Source: Aristolochia californica (taxonomy: Eukaryota > Streptophyta > Magnoliopsida > Piperales > Aristolochiaceae). From it: 64,000 nucleotides of DNA. The stretch is taken from contig JARWKL010000008.1 in NCBI GenBank assembly GCA_029961685.1, forward strand, positions 5,086,501 to 5,150,500, written 5' to 3'. Shown in pieces: positions 23,301-35,480 of this stretch; position 1 is the stretch's first letter, and each line of letters opens with the position of its first letter. The position numbers were made by a program, and so were the translations under genes. Under the pieces are notes generated by a model. That model did not search any database, was not told the DNA's origin, and saw only the letters and a program-made list of their open reading frames with translations.

Positions 23301-24594
23301 CGGCGCTAGTTTGACTTCACGGACACCCCATCCTCAACTATCTGAACCGATAAAGCTAGGCCGTTGGATGCATCGGGAACACGTTTCAAGACTGATTTGA
23401 CGGCTGCCACTGGGAGGGGTATTTTGGGGACTTCAAGGTCATGTTTGGTATTCGTGTAGTAGGTGGAGTTGCTGACGACGTATATTTATTAACTTTCTCG
23501 TCCCCAAAATTTATAAAAATGTGACATAACATATAAGATTAGAACATTACTAATAATAATAATTTATTAATTAATTAATTAAGGATAAATTATTATCAGA
23601 TAGATAGGGTTCCGTGGATTTACAATCCCTTTCAGGAATATTTCTTAGGATACGGCATAGTGGACGGTTACGTTTTCGAGGTGAGGGATCCCACGAAGCG
23701 TAGCGGTGGGCCCCCTTAGCAACTTGGCGAGATTAATCTTAATGGCGGGGCGCGGAAGAGGATTTAACTAGTGCGACGAGAATGGGCGGAGAATGTGCGA
23801 TAGCGACGACTACCGAAAGCGGGACGGGGAAGCGCTTTCGCGAGAAAAGAAAGCGGAACAAATTTGCGTTTGATGGATAGCTGCAGCCATGTCACTGACT
23901 GGCCGTACACGTGGTACGTGCGAAAGGGCGTATAGTGCCCATCTGATCATTACGTGTAAGGGAAATGCAACTAATCGGTGCAGGTACGGGTCGGGTTGCG
24001 CAAAACCTGAACCCGAGGTCGATCCCGAATCCGATCCCGTTCCCCAAAATATTCCGTCTCTGCCCCCGCCCCGTTCCCTCGTCTCCGACCAATCCCTAAC
24101 CCAACCCAAGGCCACGTAATAAATTATTAACTAGTAAAAATAATAAAATTTATAAATAAGAGCTTTAAAGCCCATCCTTAAATGAAGCTAGTCAACTACA
24201 TGAATACCTTTTTTTATTTCATGTAAAAATTAAATTGCCCGGACGAGTCCAAGTTGTTTGAACCGGTTGAATCACACTTGGTCTTTTAACTCGGTTATAA
24301 ATTTGAAGACTCCGTATTAAAAATGGGTTGACTCAGACTGTTCAATCTGTTCGACTGCTCAAATTATCAGGTCAATTAAATTACTCTTAACAAATTATAA
24401 AGAATTAAAAAATTAAAAATATAATGAGAAGTGATAAACGGTAGGAGGATTTATTGCTTTACAAGTAGGAGGGTAGAGGAGAGTGACTTTCTCGGGAGGA
24501 ATCCTTCTGTGTTTTTTACAATAGCCTATGCCCTTTTTCGAAACAAAAATGAGAGGGACAACTACTTTCTAGTTTCTACCCCAACGCCCACAAT
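23301..24594. other. Spacer with GC-rich island
   Basis: Sequence around 23640-24120 is notably GC-rich and CpG-containing. It includes CACGTG (G-box core) at 23908-23913 and repeated CCCGA/CCCGT motifs at 23985-24060. Open frames on both strands (23810-24115, 23889-24119) overlap each other and match no family, so no gene is called. It may be part of the distal VAL1 promoter or an old element terminus. Confidence 0.4.
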
Positions 24595-25425
24595 TAAGGG
24601 TAGCATGGAGTCGAGGTAAATTCGAACGTATATATGTTTGAAGTTGGTTTGATCTTAATATTTTGAACTTGAACTTATCCTCAAACCTAAAATTGGAATC
24701 GAGCTCGAACTACAAACGGGTTTGAGATTTAACCTATATTTAAAACTATAAATTTATAAAATAAAATAAAATATTGTGATGAACTTAATACCATTGAACT
24801 ATGAGTTATCTCATAGAAGTCCAAGACTTTGTAATAGAGTACACTAATGTATAATAACCAACTTAATAGACCTAAAAGTTGTTCTTCCCAGCCGCTCCCA
24901 ATGTCGTTGCTCTTCTCTATTGCTACCAATGTCGTTCCTCTTCTCAACCACTACTAATATCGTTACTCTTCCACATCTCTTCACCGAATAATACATTCTC
25001 TCCGATATCATCTACCTCAACCGCTACTAGTGCCACTGATCTTCTTAACTGCTACCAATGTCGTTACTCTTCTACATCTCTTCATCGGACAATGCAATTT
25101 CATCCGTCCCAACCGCTACTAGTGTCACTGATCTTCTCAACCGCTACCAGTGTTGCTACTCTTCTACATCTCTTCATTGGATGATGTGATTCGAGCAATT
25201 ATTAACCAACTAAAGAAGGAATTTACGAGAGCAATTAGAGTAAAAGATATTTTTGTAAAAATATATATGCTAACAAATCGGCTCATGAGTTAACAAGTTG
25301 AATTTAGGTAATGTCAAGTTTGCCTTGTTATACTTAACGAGCTTTATTTCAAGTTTGAGCTCAAGCCAAGCTCAAGTAACAATTGAACTAAGTTGAGCTC
25401 AAACGGTTAGTGAGCCAGTTTGGCT
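24595..25425. mobile_element. hAT-like non-autonomous fragment
   Basis: The left end TAAGGGTAGCATGGAGTCGAGG resembles the TAGGGGTGGCATTGAGCC terminus of the hAT element at 45578. Both subterminal zones carry GAGCTC/TTTGAGCTCAA-type motifs like that element. The right side ends GAGCCAGTTTGGCT right against the copia G LTR, which appears to have inserted just short of the terminus. No transposase and no target duplication seen. Confidence 0.4.
24945..25186. repeat. Minisatellite inside the hAT-like fragment
   Basis: Roughly three diverged copies of a 74-92 bp unit beginning AACCGCTACTAGTG and containing TACTCTTCTACATCTCTTCA. Further partial copies lie just upstream (24890-24944). Confidence 0.7.
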
Positions 25426-25578
25426 TGTTGTGATAAAACTATTGATATGAAACAAGGTCACATATTTACACAAGATTGAGCTACAATCTCGCCCGTAAAT
25501 TAGGTTTGAATCTATATAATCTCCTATTTTATTTTCGCCGATCTCAACAGAACTTATCCTACAAGTTTATCTGTAACA
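25426..25578 (-). repeat. 3' LTR of copia G
   Basis: Minus strand starts TGTTACAGATAAACTTG at 25578 straight after a purine-rich tract ending ATGGGGAG, and ends ACAACA at 25426. The 153 bp length rests on the TG...CA ends only, since no partner LTR remains. Confidence 0.5.
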
Positions 25579-26276
25579 CTCCCCATAAAGTTGGAGGGTA
25601 TGTTAATGATACCCAGTTTGTCGAGTAATGCCTCAAATTGGGACGAACTCAATGCCTTAATGAATAAGTTTGCAGTTGGGTTATTGATTTGTTTTAATCA
25701 TGCCTGCTTCAATATTTTCACGAACTAAGTGGCAATCAATTTTGATGTACTTGGCTCGTTCATGAAAGAGTGGGTTTGAGGCAATGTGTAGAGCAGCTTG
25801 GTTGTCACAATACAAAATGACCGACTGAGTATGTTCGATTTCCATGTCCATCATAACATTCTTCAACCAAGTAATTTCGCAACATGTAGTAGCCATAGAA
25901 CGATATTCTGCCTCGATAGTTGATCGAACCACTATTATTTACTTCTTTATTTTCCAAGAAATGGGTGATTGTCCAAGAAATATACAAATACCCTATTACT
26001 AACCCTCTTGAGTCCTTACAGTGAACCCAATCTGCATCACAAAATGCATTTAATTGGAGTGTAGTTGTGGATGATAACAAAATACCATGTCCTGGAGTTT
26101 GTTTCTAAGGACTCTATATGCGACCTCAAGTTTTGGTGTTTGTGATTTTTTCGTAAATTGGCTTAAAATATGAACGGCGTAGACCAAATCTAGTCTAGTA
26201 ATGCTCAAATAGATCAATTTTCCTACAAGGCGCATGTATGATGAAGAATCAAATGTTGCTCCATTGGAAACCTTGT
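25579..26276 (-). pseudogene. Copia G RNase H segment
   Basis: Frames include [20 protein letters not shown] (26260-26200), a DADW motif near 26035, and IEAEYRSMATTCCEITWLKN with YCDNQAALHIASNP and FHERAKYIKIDCH (25932-25700). A frameshift separates the last two blocks. The upstream continuation is on the far side of copia H, at 31195. Confidence 0.85.
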
Positions 26277-26754
26277 TGTTAGGAATTAGACACCCTAATT
26301 TCAAACTAACGAGAGTAATAATAATAATAAACGCGGAAGAAGGGAAAAACAAGCACGAAAAAACACAACAAGATTTATACAAGTTCACCTCAAGGTAATA
26401 CTATATTCTGTCTTCCGTAGTTGTAGTAATCCACTATGAAGATGAAATAGTTTACAAAAAAAATCTCACAATTACAGGTGTTTCTCTCTAACCTCTCAGG
26501 CTGCAACTCGAGATACTCTTTGGATTAAGATCATAAAACCCAAATAGCGGTGCCCCCAAATTTAAAGAGAAAATTAGGGCAACCACATTATAAGAGTGAA
26601 ATTCCCAAACTACCCTTAATGAAACAATAGTCAATATATCGTGGACTAGACGGGGGACTTCCCGCCCCCCTTCCACCTCCACGACGACCTTACTGCGAGG
26701 CTCAATTCGTGACAAACTCAGTGTAAGGCATTAATTAGGCTTCACAACTTAACA
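26277..26754 (-). repeat. 3' LTR of copia H
   Basis: 478 bp, with TG...CA ends on the plus reading (TGTTAGGAATTAG...ACTTAACA). Partner of 30720-31194. Confidence 0.9.
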
Positions 26755-27147
26755 ATTTCCCACTTGGAGACTAATCCATCATCAATATCTCCTTTACAGT
26801 GGTAACAACTTCTCAATCCTCAGAGACACAACTTCAGTTTCTCAATCGTAGCAGTCTTCATCAATATATCAGCCAGATTCTGGACTCCCTTGAATCTTCT
26901 CAAGTGCTAAGACTCCATCCTCCATAACCGATCTGATGAAGTGATAACGCACCAATATGTGCCTTGTTCTGGCATGAAAAACATGATTCTTTGCTAAATG
27001 AATAGCACTTTGACTGTCACAATACATCACATTTTTCCCATGCTTGAGACCTAATTATTCCCTGAAAGACTGCAGCCATACCATATCTTTGCTAGCTTCG
27101 ATCACGACAACACATTTTGCCTCAATGGTGGAAATAAAAACTATCTT

Positions 27148-30100
27148 CTACAACTTAGAGACCCAACTAATTGTTGTACCACCCAATGTGTATACATATC
27201 CAGTTGTACTCTTCCTACTATCAATGTCTCCAACCATGTCAGCATCTACATAACCTTGTAATCCTAAGTCTGACTTTCTGAAACATAAGGCTGAGTCTGC
27301 AATGCCTCTCAAATACCTGAGAATCCACTTCACTGCTTTCAAATGTTGTTTACCCGGATTAGTCATATATTTGCTCACAACACCCACTGCATGAGCTATG
27401 TCTGGTCTAACGCACACCAAGGCAGACATGAGACTACCAATAGCATAAGCTTAAGGAACATTGGCCATGTTGGCTCACTCCCACTCTTTAGAAGGTGACA
27501 ACTCCTTAGATAGCCTAAAGTGACTAGCCAAAGGAGTACTCACTGGTTTTCCATCATTCATATTGAATCTACTCAGCACCTTCTTCACATATTTTTTTTG
27601 TGACAGTTTTAAGATATCAATGTCTCTAGTAATCCTCATCCCAAGGATTTGTTTTGCAACATCCAAATCCTTCATTGTAAACTTATTGGACAACTTCATT
27701 TTCAACTTATCTATTTCCTGTTTTGCAAGCACTGGTTATACACATGTCGTAAACATATAGCAATTGAATAATGTAGGAGTCATCAAGCTTCTTCACATAC
27801 AACAATTATCTATCTAGCACCTCAAAAAATCATTAATATTCATAAAGGTGTCAAACTTCTTATGCCATTGTCTTGCTTGTTTAAGACCATACAAGCTTTT
27901 TTGAAGTTTGCACAACATTTTATCCTTTCTTTGTGCTTTGAAACCTTGTGGCTGCATCTTGTAAATTTCTTCCTCCAAATCACCATGAAGAAATGATGTC
28001 TTTACATCCAACTGCTCTAAGTACAAATTTTCATTTGCCACTAGGCCAAGTACTATTCTAATAGTAGTCAATTTTACTACTGGAGGAAAAATTTCAGTGT
28101 AGTCAATGCCTTCTTTTTGTTGAAAACCCTTTACCATCAGTCTTGCCTTGTACCGCTTGCTGCCATCATGTTCGTCATTTATTCGGTATACCCATTTATT
28201 CTACAAGACCTTCTTCTCTTTTGGTAACTATGTCAAATGCCATGTCTGATTGGATAACAGTGAATCCATCTCATCCTTCATGGGCAACTCCCACTTGGTT
28301 GATTCATCAACTTACACAACTTCCTCATAACTATTTGGTTCACCGTTATCAGTCAAAAGAATATAATTCAGTGCAAGGGAGTACCTCTATGGTGGTCTGC
28401 TAGTTCTGGCAGATCTCCTGACTTCAGTAACATGAATGTTCTAATTTATTTGTGGGGGTATGTTTTCCTTATCTTCCTGAGCAATATTCTCCATCTCAAT
28501 AGATGGAGGTTCTCTCAACTGAATCACTTCAGACTTCTTAGCTTCATTGTTTGTGCTCTCAGAATTTGTTCTCAACCTGTCTTTATACAAGACATCTTCA
28601 ATGAAGATCACATCCTTGCTCCCGATAACCTTTCAACTTTGGTCATCCAAGAAGCGATAACCAAACTTGATACCACCATAGCCAATAAAGAAACATATTT
28701 TAGATTTAGCATCAAGTTTACTTCTAGCAACAAAATCAATATGAATATAAGAAAACACAACCAAACACTATCAAGAAAGAAAAGTTTATCTCTTTGCCGC
28801 TCCAGACCTCTTCTAATATTTTACAATCCAATAGTGTTGAGGGACCTCTATTGATCAAATAGGCAACGATGCTAATAGCCTCAGACCAAAACATCTTTGG
28901 CAATCATGCATGTAATCTCATGCTCATAACACGCTAGTTCAAAGTTTTGTTCATCCTCTCAGCCACACCATTCTATTGAGGTTTTCTAGGTATGGTCTTC
29001 TTCATCTTGATTCTATTATCAGCACAATATTGTTTGAAATCATTATCTATGAATTTTCCCCCATTATCTATTTGCAGACACTTCACCTTCAAATCTGTCT
29101 CATTTTCAACCATTGCTCTCCATCTCTTGAAGGTATCAAAGACATTAGATTTTTTTTCAAGAAATAAACTCATACTTTTCTGTTTGCATCATCAATAAAT
29201 GTCACATAATAGTTAGAACCATCGAGGGAAGTAACAATTGAAAGCCCCCACACATCTGTATGAACCAACTCCAACTTTGTTGTCTTTTGCTCTTTTCCAT
29301 CCTTAAAAAAACTAACTCTTTTCTGCTTGCCAAAGATATAACCTTCACACAAACTGTTATTTACAATTTTCAACCTTGGTTGCTTCCATTTGGATTGAAG
29401 CACTTTTATTCCCTTCTCACTCCTGTGACTGAGCCTATAATGCCACAAATCGGAATTAGTAACAACATCAGTAACTACAACCATGTCTTTGCAACTGGAA
29501 GTGATGTATAGAGTTGTAGTTTTAACCCCTCAAGCAACAACCATAACTCCCTTAATGACTTTCCAACAACACCATTAAAAGTCACATTATGACCTTCATT
29601 ATCAAGCTGCTCTATTGAAATCAGATTACGCATAAGTTTTGGTACATGTCACACCTTGTGAAATTTCCACACTAACCCATTTGACATCCTCAAATTGACA
29701 TTACCAATACCAACAATATCGAAAGGTTCTCCATCAACAAGATACACCCTCCTGTGATCTCCAGCAATGTGATTCTCCATGATCTCACAGTGCACAGTAG
29801 TGTGAAAAAAACCCTTGAATCTAACTCCCAAGAATCAATAGGGCTATCAACCGACAAGAGTAAAATATCTTGTACATTTTCAGTCACTGCATTTGCAACA
29901 TTGCCTTTCTTTTCATCCTTCTTTGGTGTTATGTTGTTCTTCTTTATGTGACCAAACTTACCGCAATTCTAACACTCCACATTCCTTCCAAATTTGGACT
30001 TGTTTCTTCCATTCCTTGACTTCCCTCTACCATTGCCCTTGTTGAAATTCCTCTCGAAGTTCCTACTCCTAGTATCAACACTTAGAGCAGAATTAAATGT

Positions 30101-30352
30101 CGATGAATCTTTAAAGTCCTTTCTATGAACTTCCTCCACAAAAATGGTATCTTGAACATCATTATACATCAACTTCCCATTTTCTACAGAGTTGCTGACC
30201 ACAACCTTCATAGGTTCCCAACAATATGCCAGAGACACCAAAAGAATTAAAGCATGAATCTCATCATCAAATTTAATTTGAACCAAGGTTAATTGATTGA
30301 TAATCGCGCTAAACTCATTCAAATGAGATGCCACTGATGTATTTTTGGTCAT
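27148..30352 (-). pseudogene. Copia H gag-pol polyprotein, broken
   Basis: Gag frame 30352-29969 (basic GNGRGKSRNGRNKSKFGR tail). The CCHC knuckle that follows has a TAG stop where a residue after the first Cys is expected. GAG pre-integrase and integrase follow (29484-28973: ELVHTDVWG, then KCLQIDNGGKF). Then reverse transcriptase (28137-27814, YLEQLDVKTSFLHGDLEEEI and LYGLKQARQWHKKF; 27732-27475, KQILGMRITRDIDILKLSQ) and RNase H (27429-27148, VDADMVGDIDSRKSTTGYVY). The catalytic YVDD box reads Y-V-Y-D near 27745-27757. The element is inactive as read. Confidence 0.88.
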
Positions 30353-30719
30353 CTTTAAATTAAAGAGTTTTTCATGAGATGTACCTTATTATTTGCGAAA
30401 GGATTCTCATACATATCAGACAAAATCTTCATCATCCCCGTTGTGGTTTTCTCTTATGCCACGTTGTGAGCAATGTTCTTTGACAGTGTGAACCAGATTA
30501 CTCCCAACACCTGTCTATCGAAAAGATTCTACTTATTATCTTTCATACCTTTTGGTTTCATATCTAGAAGTGGTGTGTGCAGTTTTTTACTATGCAAATG
30601 ATCTTCGATTTGCATCCTCCAGAACGCAAAATTCATATCATTGAAATTGTTGATTCCAAGTGTCAATCATTTTTTGCCAACCATTGGTCTCAATCGTGAA
30701 CCAAAGCTTTGATACCAAT

Positions 30720-31194
30720 TGTCAGGAATTAGACGCCCTAATTCCTAACCAAAGAGAGCAATAATAATAAATGTGGAAGAAAGGAAAAACAAACATGGAA
30801 AAGCACAACAACATTTATACAGGTTTGCCTCAAGGTAAGACTACATTCTGTCTTCCGTTGCTGTAATAATCTAATAAGAAGATGAAATAGTTTACAAGAG
30901 AAATCACACACTTATAGATGTTTCTCTCCAACCTCTCTGGCTATAACTCGAGATGCTCCACAGATTAAAATCATAAAACCCTAATAGTGGTGCCCCCCAA
31001 TTTAAAGAGAAAGCTAGGGCAACCACATTACAAGAGTAAAATTCCCAAACTATCCTTAATGAAACAACAATCAATATATCATGGATCATACAGGGGCTTA
31101 CCGCCCCCCTTCCAATCCCCATGGCGACCTTACTGCGAAGGTTAATCCGTGTCCAACTCAGCATAAGGAGTTACTTAGGCTCCACAACTTAACA
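30720..31194 (-). repeat. 5' LTR of copia H
   Basis: 475 bp, TGTCAGGAATTAG...ACTTAACA on the plus reading. It aligns along its whole length with 26277-26754, with scattered substitutions. Confidence 0.9.
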
Positions 31195-33483
31195 CTTGTA
31201 GGTTTAGCTCCTAGAAATTCAACATCTAATATCTCCAAAGCATATTTTTTTTGGGAGAGGGCAATACCCTTTGAAGACCTTACGACTTTTATGCCCAAAA
31301 AGTATTTGAGTTGGCCAAAATCCTTAAGTTTGAACTGCTTGGATAATAATTGTTTCACATCTTCAATTTGTTGCAAATTGTTACGTGCCAAACCCACGTC
31401 ATTAACATACACAAGTATTGCCGTAAAAATTCCCTTGTGGGTTTAAAGAATAACGAATAGTCTGCCTTTGTTTGGTGATTCTTAACAGTTTTTTGGGTTG
31501 TGAAAAACTTCAAAAACCATTGTGTAGAAGCTTGTTCCAAGCCGTATAATGACTTGTTGAATTTTCACACTCAAGTCTTCCCCTTTTGTCCAAAGCCTGG
31601 AAGTAAAGACATGTATACATATTCATCAAGATTACCATGTAAAAATGCATTGTTGACATCGAGTTGGTGAAGACTCCATCTAAGTAAAACACGTACAATA
31701 ACCATTTTGGCAACTAGGGCAAACGTCTTTTCACAATCGAGTCCTTCAACCTAGTTGTATTCTTTGGTGACCAAGTGGGATTTGTAACGCATGATGGTTC
31801 CATAAGATTTGAGCTTGACTTTGTATACTCATTTACATCCAAAGGGTTTCTTGCTAGGTGGAAGATATATGAGTGTCCATGTGTGGTTAACTTGTGGTGC
31901 TTGAATTTTATCATGCATAGATTGGTACCATTTGGGATCCCTCATGGCCTGTAAAAAACTAGTTGGTTCTTTGGTAATGGTCAATGCGTTGGTAAAAGCT
32001 TTATGAGAGGTGGAAAACTGGGCATAAGAAATAACTTGAGAGAGTTCATAAGCAATACCTGATGTTGAGACCATGTTGGAGGCAAATGATTGTTTAGGTC
32101 GTGACGGTAGGGTCACTTCTACATCAAAATTTTATACAAAGCTGGGTCGCTTAATTGGTCTGGTAGATAGGCGACGAGTAGGGGGTGGCATGGGAGTGGG
32201 AGAAGATATGTGAGGGGAAGAAGCCCTATCAATATTCGCAATTTCATGACTTTCTGACTGAGTAGGTATGCCTGGTATAGAATCATCATAAAAACAAAGG
32301 GTATGGGAGGAGGAATCATGGGACTCTCAGTGGCAACGGAAATGTGTTTAAAAAGAAATTCTTTTTTAAATAAAGTAACATCTTTGGATACAAAACACTC
32401 TATCAAGTTCAAGATCATATACTCTGTATCTTTTTTGTCCATAAGAGTACCCAAAAAAATACAATGGACTGTATGTGCATCAAATTTGGATGGCTTGTGG
32501 GCATGAGTGGATGCAAAACATAAACATCCAAATGCTCGTAAATGTGAGTAATTAGGTACAATATTAAATAAGTGCTTATAAGGTATTTGACCTTACAAAA
32601 CTATGGTAGGTGTCCGATTTATGAGATAAGCAACATTTAAAATGGCATCCCCCAAAAATCTTTTAGGAAGATGGAGGAAGGTTCATGCCATGTTTAGCAG
32701 GTGTCTATATTTATGTTATGCTACCCCATTTTTATTGCGGGGTGTGAACACAACTTGTTTGGTGGACAATGCCTTTGGACAAGTAGTTGGCCGAAAGAGT
32801 AAATTCAAAGTCATCACTACGCACAATTTTGACCTTGGAAGAAAATTGGGTTTCTATCATACAAATAAAATTAGTCAGGTGAGTCTAAGTTTCAGATTTG
32901 TGCCGCATCAAACAAATCCATGTGCACCTAATAAAGTCATCAACTATAGTGAAGAAATATTGGGCCCCAGAAATAGATGCAATTTAGTAACCCCCACCCC
33001 CCCATATATCAACATACAACATTTCAAAAGATTATTTGCTAGAAATTGTGATCAAAGAAAATGACCAATCTAGTATGTTGAGCTAATGGGTAAATCTTAC
33101 AATTGTTTGAATTACAATATTTTTTTTAAATATAATGAAACATATACTTTATTTGAAGGATGCCCGAGATGTTGATACCAAAGACCAGATGGAGAATGTA
33201 CGGAATAGTAAGATGATTTTTGTGGGTGATCAAGGTAGTAGAGACCATTCTGTTAAGTTCCCATCCCCATCAACTTCCTCGAGCGTAGGTTTTGTGAACA
33301 CAGTGATACAGAGAGAATGATAAATAAGTTTGTTGAAGGAAATGAGGTTTAAATGGAAAATAGAGACACAAAACATTATTAAGAACCAAACTAGAAGAGA
33401 CACCACTTGACCAACATGTGTAACATGATCATGAGAACCATCCGGTAATTCCATTGTTTTGTTCTTAAAAACTCTCCAAGTTG
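31195..33483 (-). pseudogene. Copia G integrase and reverse transcriptase segment
   Basis: Contains KQFKLKDFGQLKYFLGIKV (about 31345-31290) preceded by a YVDD box altered to Y-V-N-D, upstream RT pieces (LQAMRDPKWYQSMHDKIQA, 32116-31829) and integrase-end frames (32454-32119). The pre-integrase/protease side at 33480-33380 (WRVFKNKTMELPDGSHDH) continues across element A into 35486. Numerous stops and shifts. Confidence 0.8.
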
Positions 33484-33793
33484 TGTTGAAGAGAAAATAT
33501 AGAAAAGTCTTACATGACTCACACAATAAGAAGTCTTATAGAGCAAAAATTATTATTGAAGCAAGTCTCACAGAAGAGTTTCAGTTTAAAGGTGTTTTAG
33601 TTATGTTAGTTTTCTATTTATGTTGAGTTATTTAATTATGCTAGGACTTATCTTTAAGTGTTAGAGTTTGGGTATAATTGGGACAAAGGTAATTATAATT
33701 AGACTCTACTACTATCTTCTATTATAAATAATGGTTCATGTACTCTAATTACATAAAGTCAATGAAGTTTTTCTCTTTTCTATAAATTCAACA
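33484..33793 (+). repeat. 5' LTR of element A
   Basis: 310 bp, TGTTGAAGAG...AAATTCAACA; near-copy of 35184-35480. Confidence 0.92.
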
Positions 33794-34650
33794 TGGTATC
33801 AGAGCAGGTTCTGTCAGTTGACTTGATCAACCCACAAAGATAATGTGATTTTTTTCTAATCTATTATCTCTGGCAGTTTATATTTGTATATTTTTTTCCT
33901 CTTTTCAATCCCTATACCTATTGTTTGATTTGTATTTTCACCTTCATACTGAGATTTTCATGTTTCATATTATTACTTTCCAAATCAAACCGAATTTTGG
34001 CAATCAAAGTTTTTTACAAAGAGAAATCTATATTTCAAGCAGCTAAGGTCAGATCGCAAGAGAGGTTCGTGCAACAATAGAAAGCTTCAACTTACGAGGC
34101 ATTTTATGCTATAAAAATGAGACTTTATACAAAGATTTATATATCAAAAGAAAGAAATATAAGTCTATTTTCTTACTTATTCAACCAATTCTAGATTTAA
34201 GTTTTTTATATGAAGATATTGATCTTGGAAGAGTCAATGGTTATGCTGGCAAAAAGAGAAAGTGTACCTAGTTCGGCCAGATTACAGAGACCGAAATCTA
34301 TCAGATTATTTATCTCAAAAGAAGTATATTTTATGAAGAGAAGTTATACTTGGATGAAAGGTATTTAATTCTAGTTTCTGAAGGGGAGAATTTCATGTCA
34401 ATGTGATCTATATTTGAGGATATATTTGCTTTGGAAGAATCAAAGGTCAAGCTGGTATCCGATTGCATTGAAAAATCCAAATTTAAGCCAAAATTTTTGC
34501 GTCACTTTTTGAGTTGTTGTTATCGATCAACAATATCAGGAAAATATCTCACTTACCCTTTTTTTGGTTGCCTTTCTCCTACCATCCTTTTTTGACTCTC
34601 ACATACGCCTTTGGGCCAACCTCTTGTGTGTAGCTACGGTTGGTATACCT

Positions 34651-34676
34651 TTATATATATATATATATATATATAT
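34651..34676. repeat. (TA)n microsatellite in element A
   Basis: About 13 TA units at the position equivalent to the (CA)n(TA)n tract of element B (41326-41377). Confidence 0.9.
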
Positions 34677-35183
34677 GAATGTTTTTAAGTCCATTGAGAC
34701 TTTTTATTGGTACCCTTGGGTTTTTTATTATTGTCTTGTGAATGACAGGCACTACCTACTTTACTGAATATTGTCACTATTTTTTTTCAAAATTCTTTGA
34801 TGTTGGTTTTGAATTATGTTTTATCAGCCATTTTTACTTTTTGAAAGTCTATGTCCAATTTTTTACTTATCCTTGGGACACCATGATAGAGGAGATTATT
34901 ACTACATCTATGTTATTTGTTTCAAGCTGAGATCACTGCTATTACTCCGTAACTTGAGGGGGAGAAGTAGAAGAAAAAACACAAGAAAAATGTATTTTAT
35001 TCCATATGTTGTGACAATTTTTATGTAACCAAAATATTCAAGAAAAGGGGAGCACAAAAGACATTTTTTTTTGCATCTATGAAGAATTATATTTGTGAAG
35101 AATTATTTTTAGCAAAAGAAAATTGAAGACAAATAACCCTTTTCATTGTAAGCTGAAGTTATAAACTCCAGTTTGAGAGGGAG

Positions 35184-35480
35184 TGTTGAAGAGCAAATAT
35201 GGAAGAGTTTTACATGACTCTCACAATAAAAAGTCATACAGAGCCAAAATTATTATGGAAATAAGTCTCACTGAAGAATTTTAGTGATGTTAGTCTTCTA
35301 TTTATGTTGAGTTATTTAATTATGCTAGGACTTATCTTTAAGTGTTAGAGTTTGGGTGTAATTGGGATAAAAGTAGTTTAATTATAATTGAACTCTACTA
35401 CTTGCCTCTATTATATATAGGGGTTCATGTACTCTAATTACATAAAGTCAATGAAGTTTATCTTTTCTATAAATTCAACA
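35184..35480 (+). repeat. 3' LTR of element A
   Basis: 297 bp, same ends as the 5' LTR. The length difference includes a short deletion near its middle-left part. Confidence 0.92.

Larger units (their letters stand above)
26277..31194 (-). mobile_element. Ty1-copia retrotransposon H with both LTRs, nested in G
   Basis: Two LTRs (26277-26754 and 30720-31194) bound a 4.9 kb element flanked by the duplication CTTGT (26272-26276 and 31195-31199). Removing it rejoins the reverse transcriptase and RNase H of copia G. The primer-binding site TGGTATCAAAGC (30717-30706) is two bases from the 5' LTR, and a purine tract AAGTGGGAAAT abuts the 3' LTR. The inside encodes gag, integrase, reverse transcriptase and RNase H in copia order with several lesions. 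The two LTRs differ at many positions by eye, so this is not a recent insertion. Confidence 0.92.
33484..35480 (+). mobile_element. Gene-less LTR retroelement A, nested in copia G
   Basis: LTRs 33484-33793 and 35184-35480 enclose 1.39 kb. Flanking duplication AGTTG (33479-33483 and 35481-35485). A perfect initiator-Met primer site TGGTATCAGAGC (33794-33805) follows the 5' LTR directly, and the polypurine tract TTGAGAGGGAG precedes the 3' LTR. No gag, integrase or RT motif is visible, so it is non-autonomous. Interior segments 34140-34480 and 34560-34990 match, inverted, parts of elements C (about 53030-53330) and B (about 41040-41440). Excising it rejoins the protease-region frame of copia G. 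Confidence 0.92.

Noticed and set aside
23810..24119. Overlapping frames on both strands in a GC-rich island
   Set aside because: Two strands and three frames are open at once, as expected from composition; no recognisable motif, start context or splice structure.
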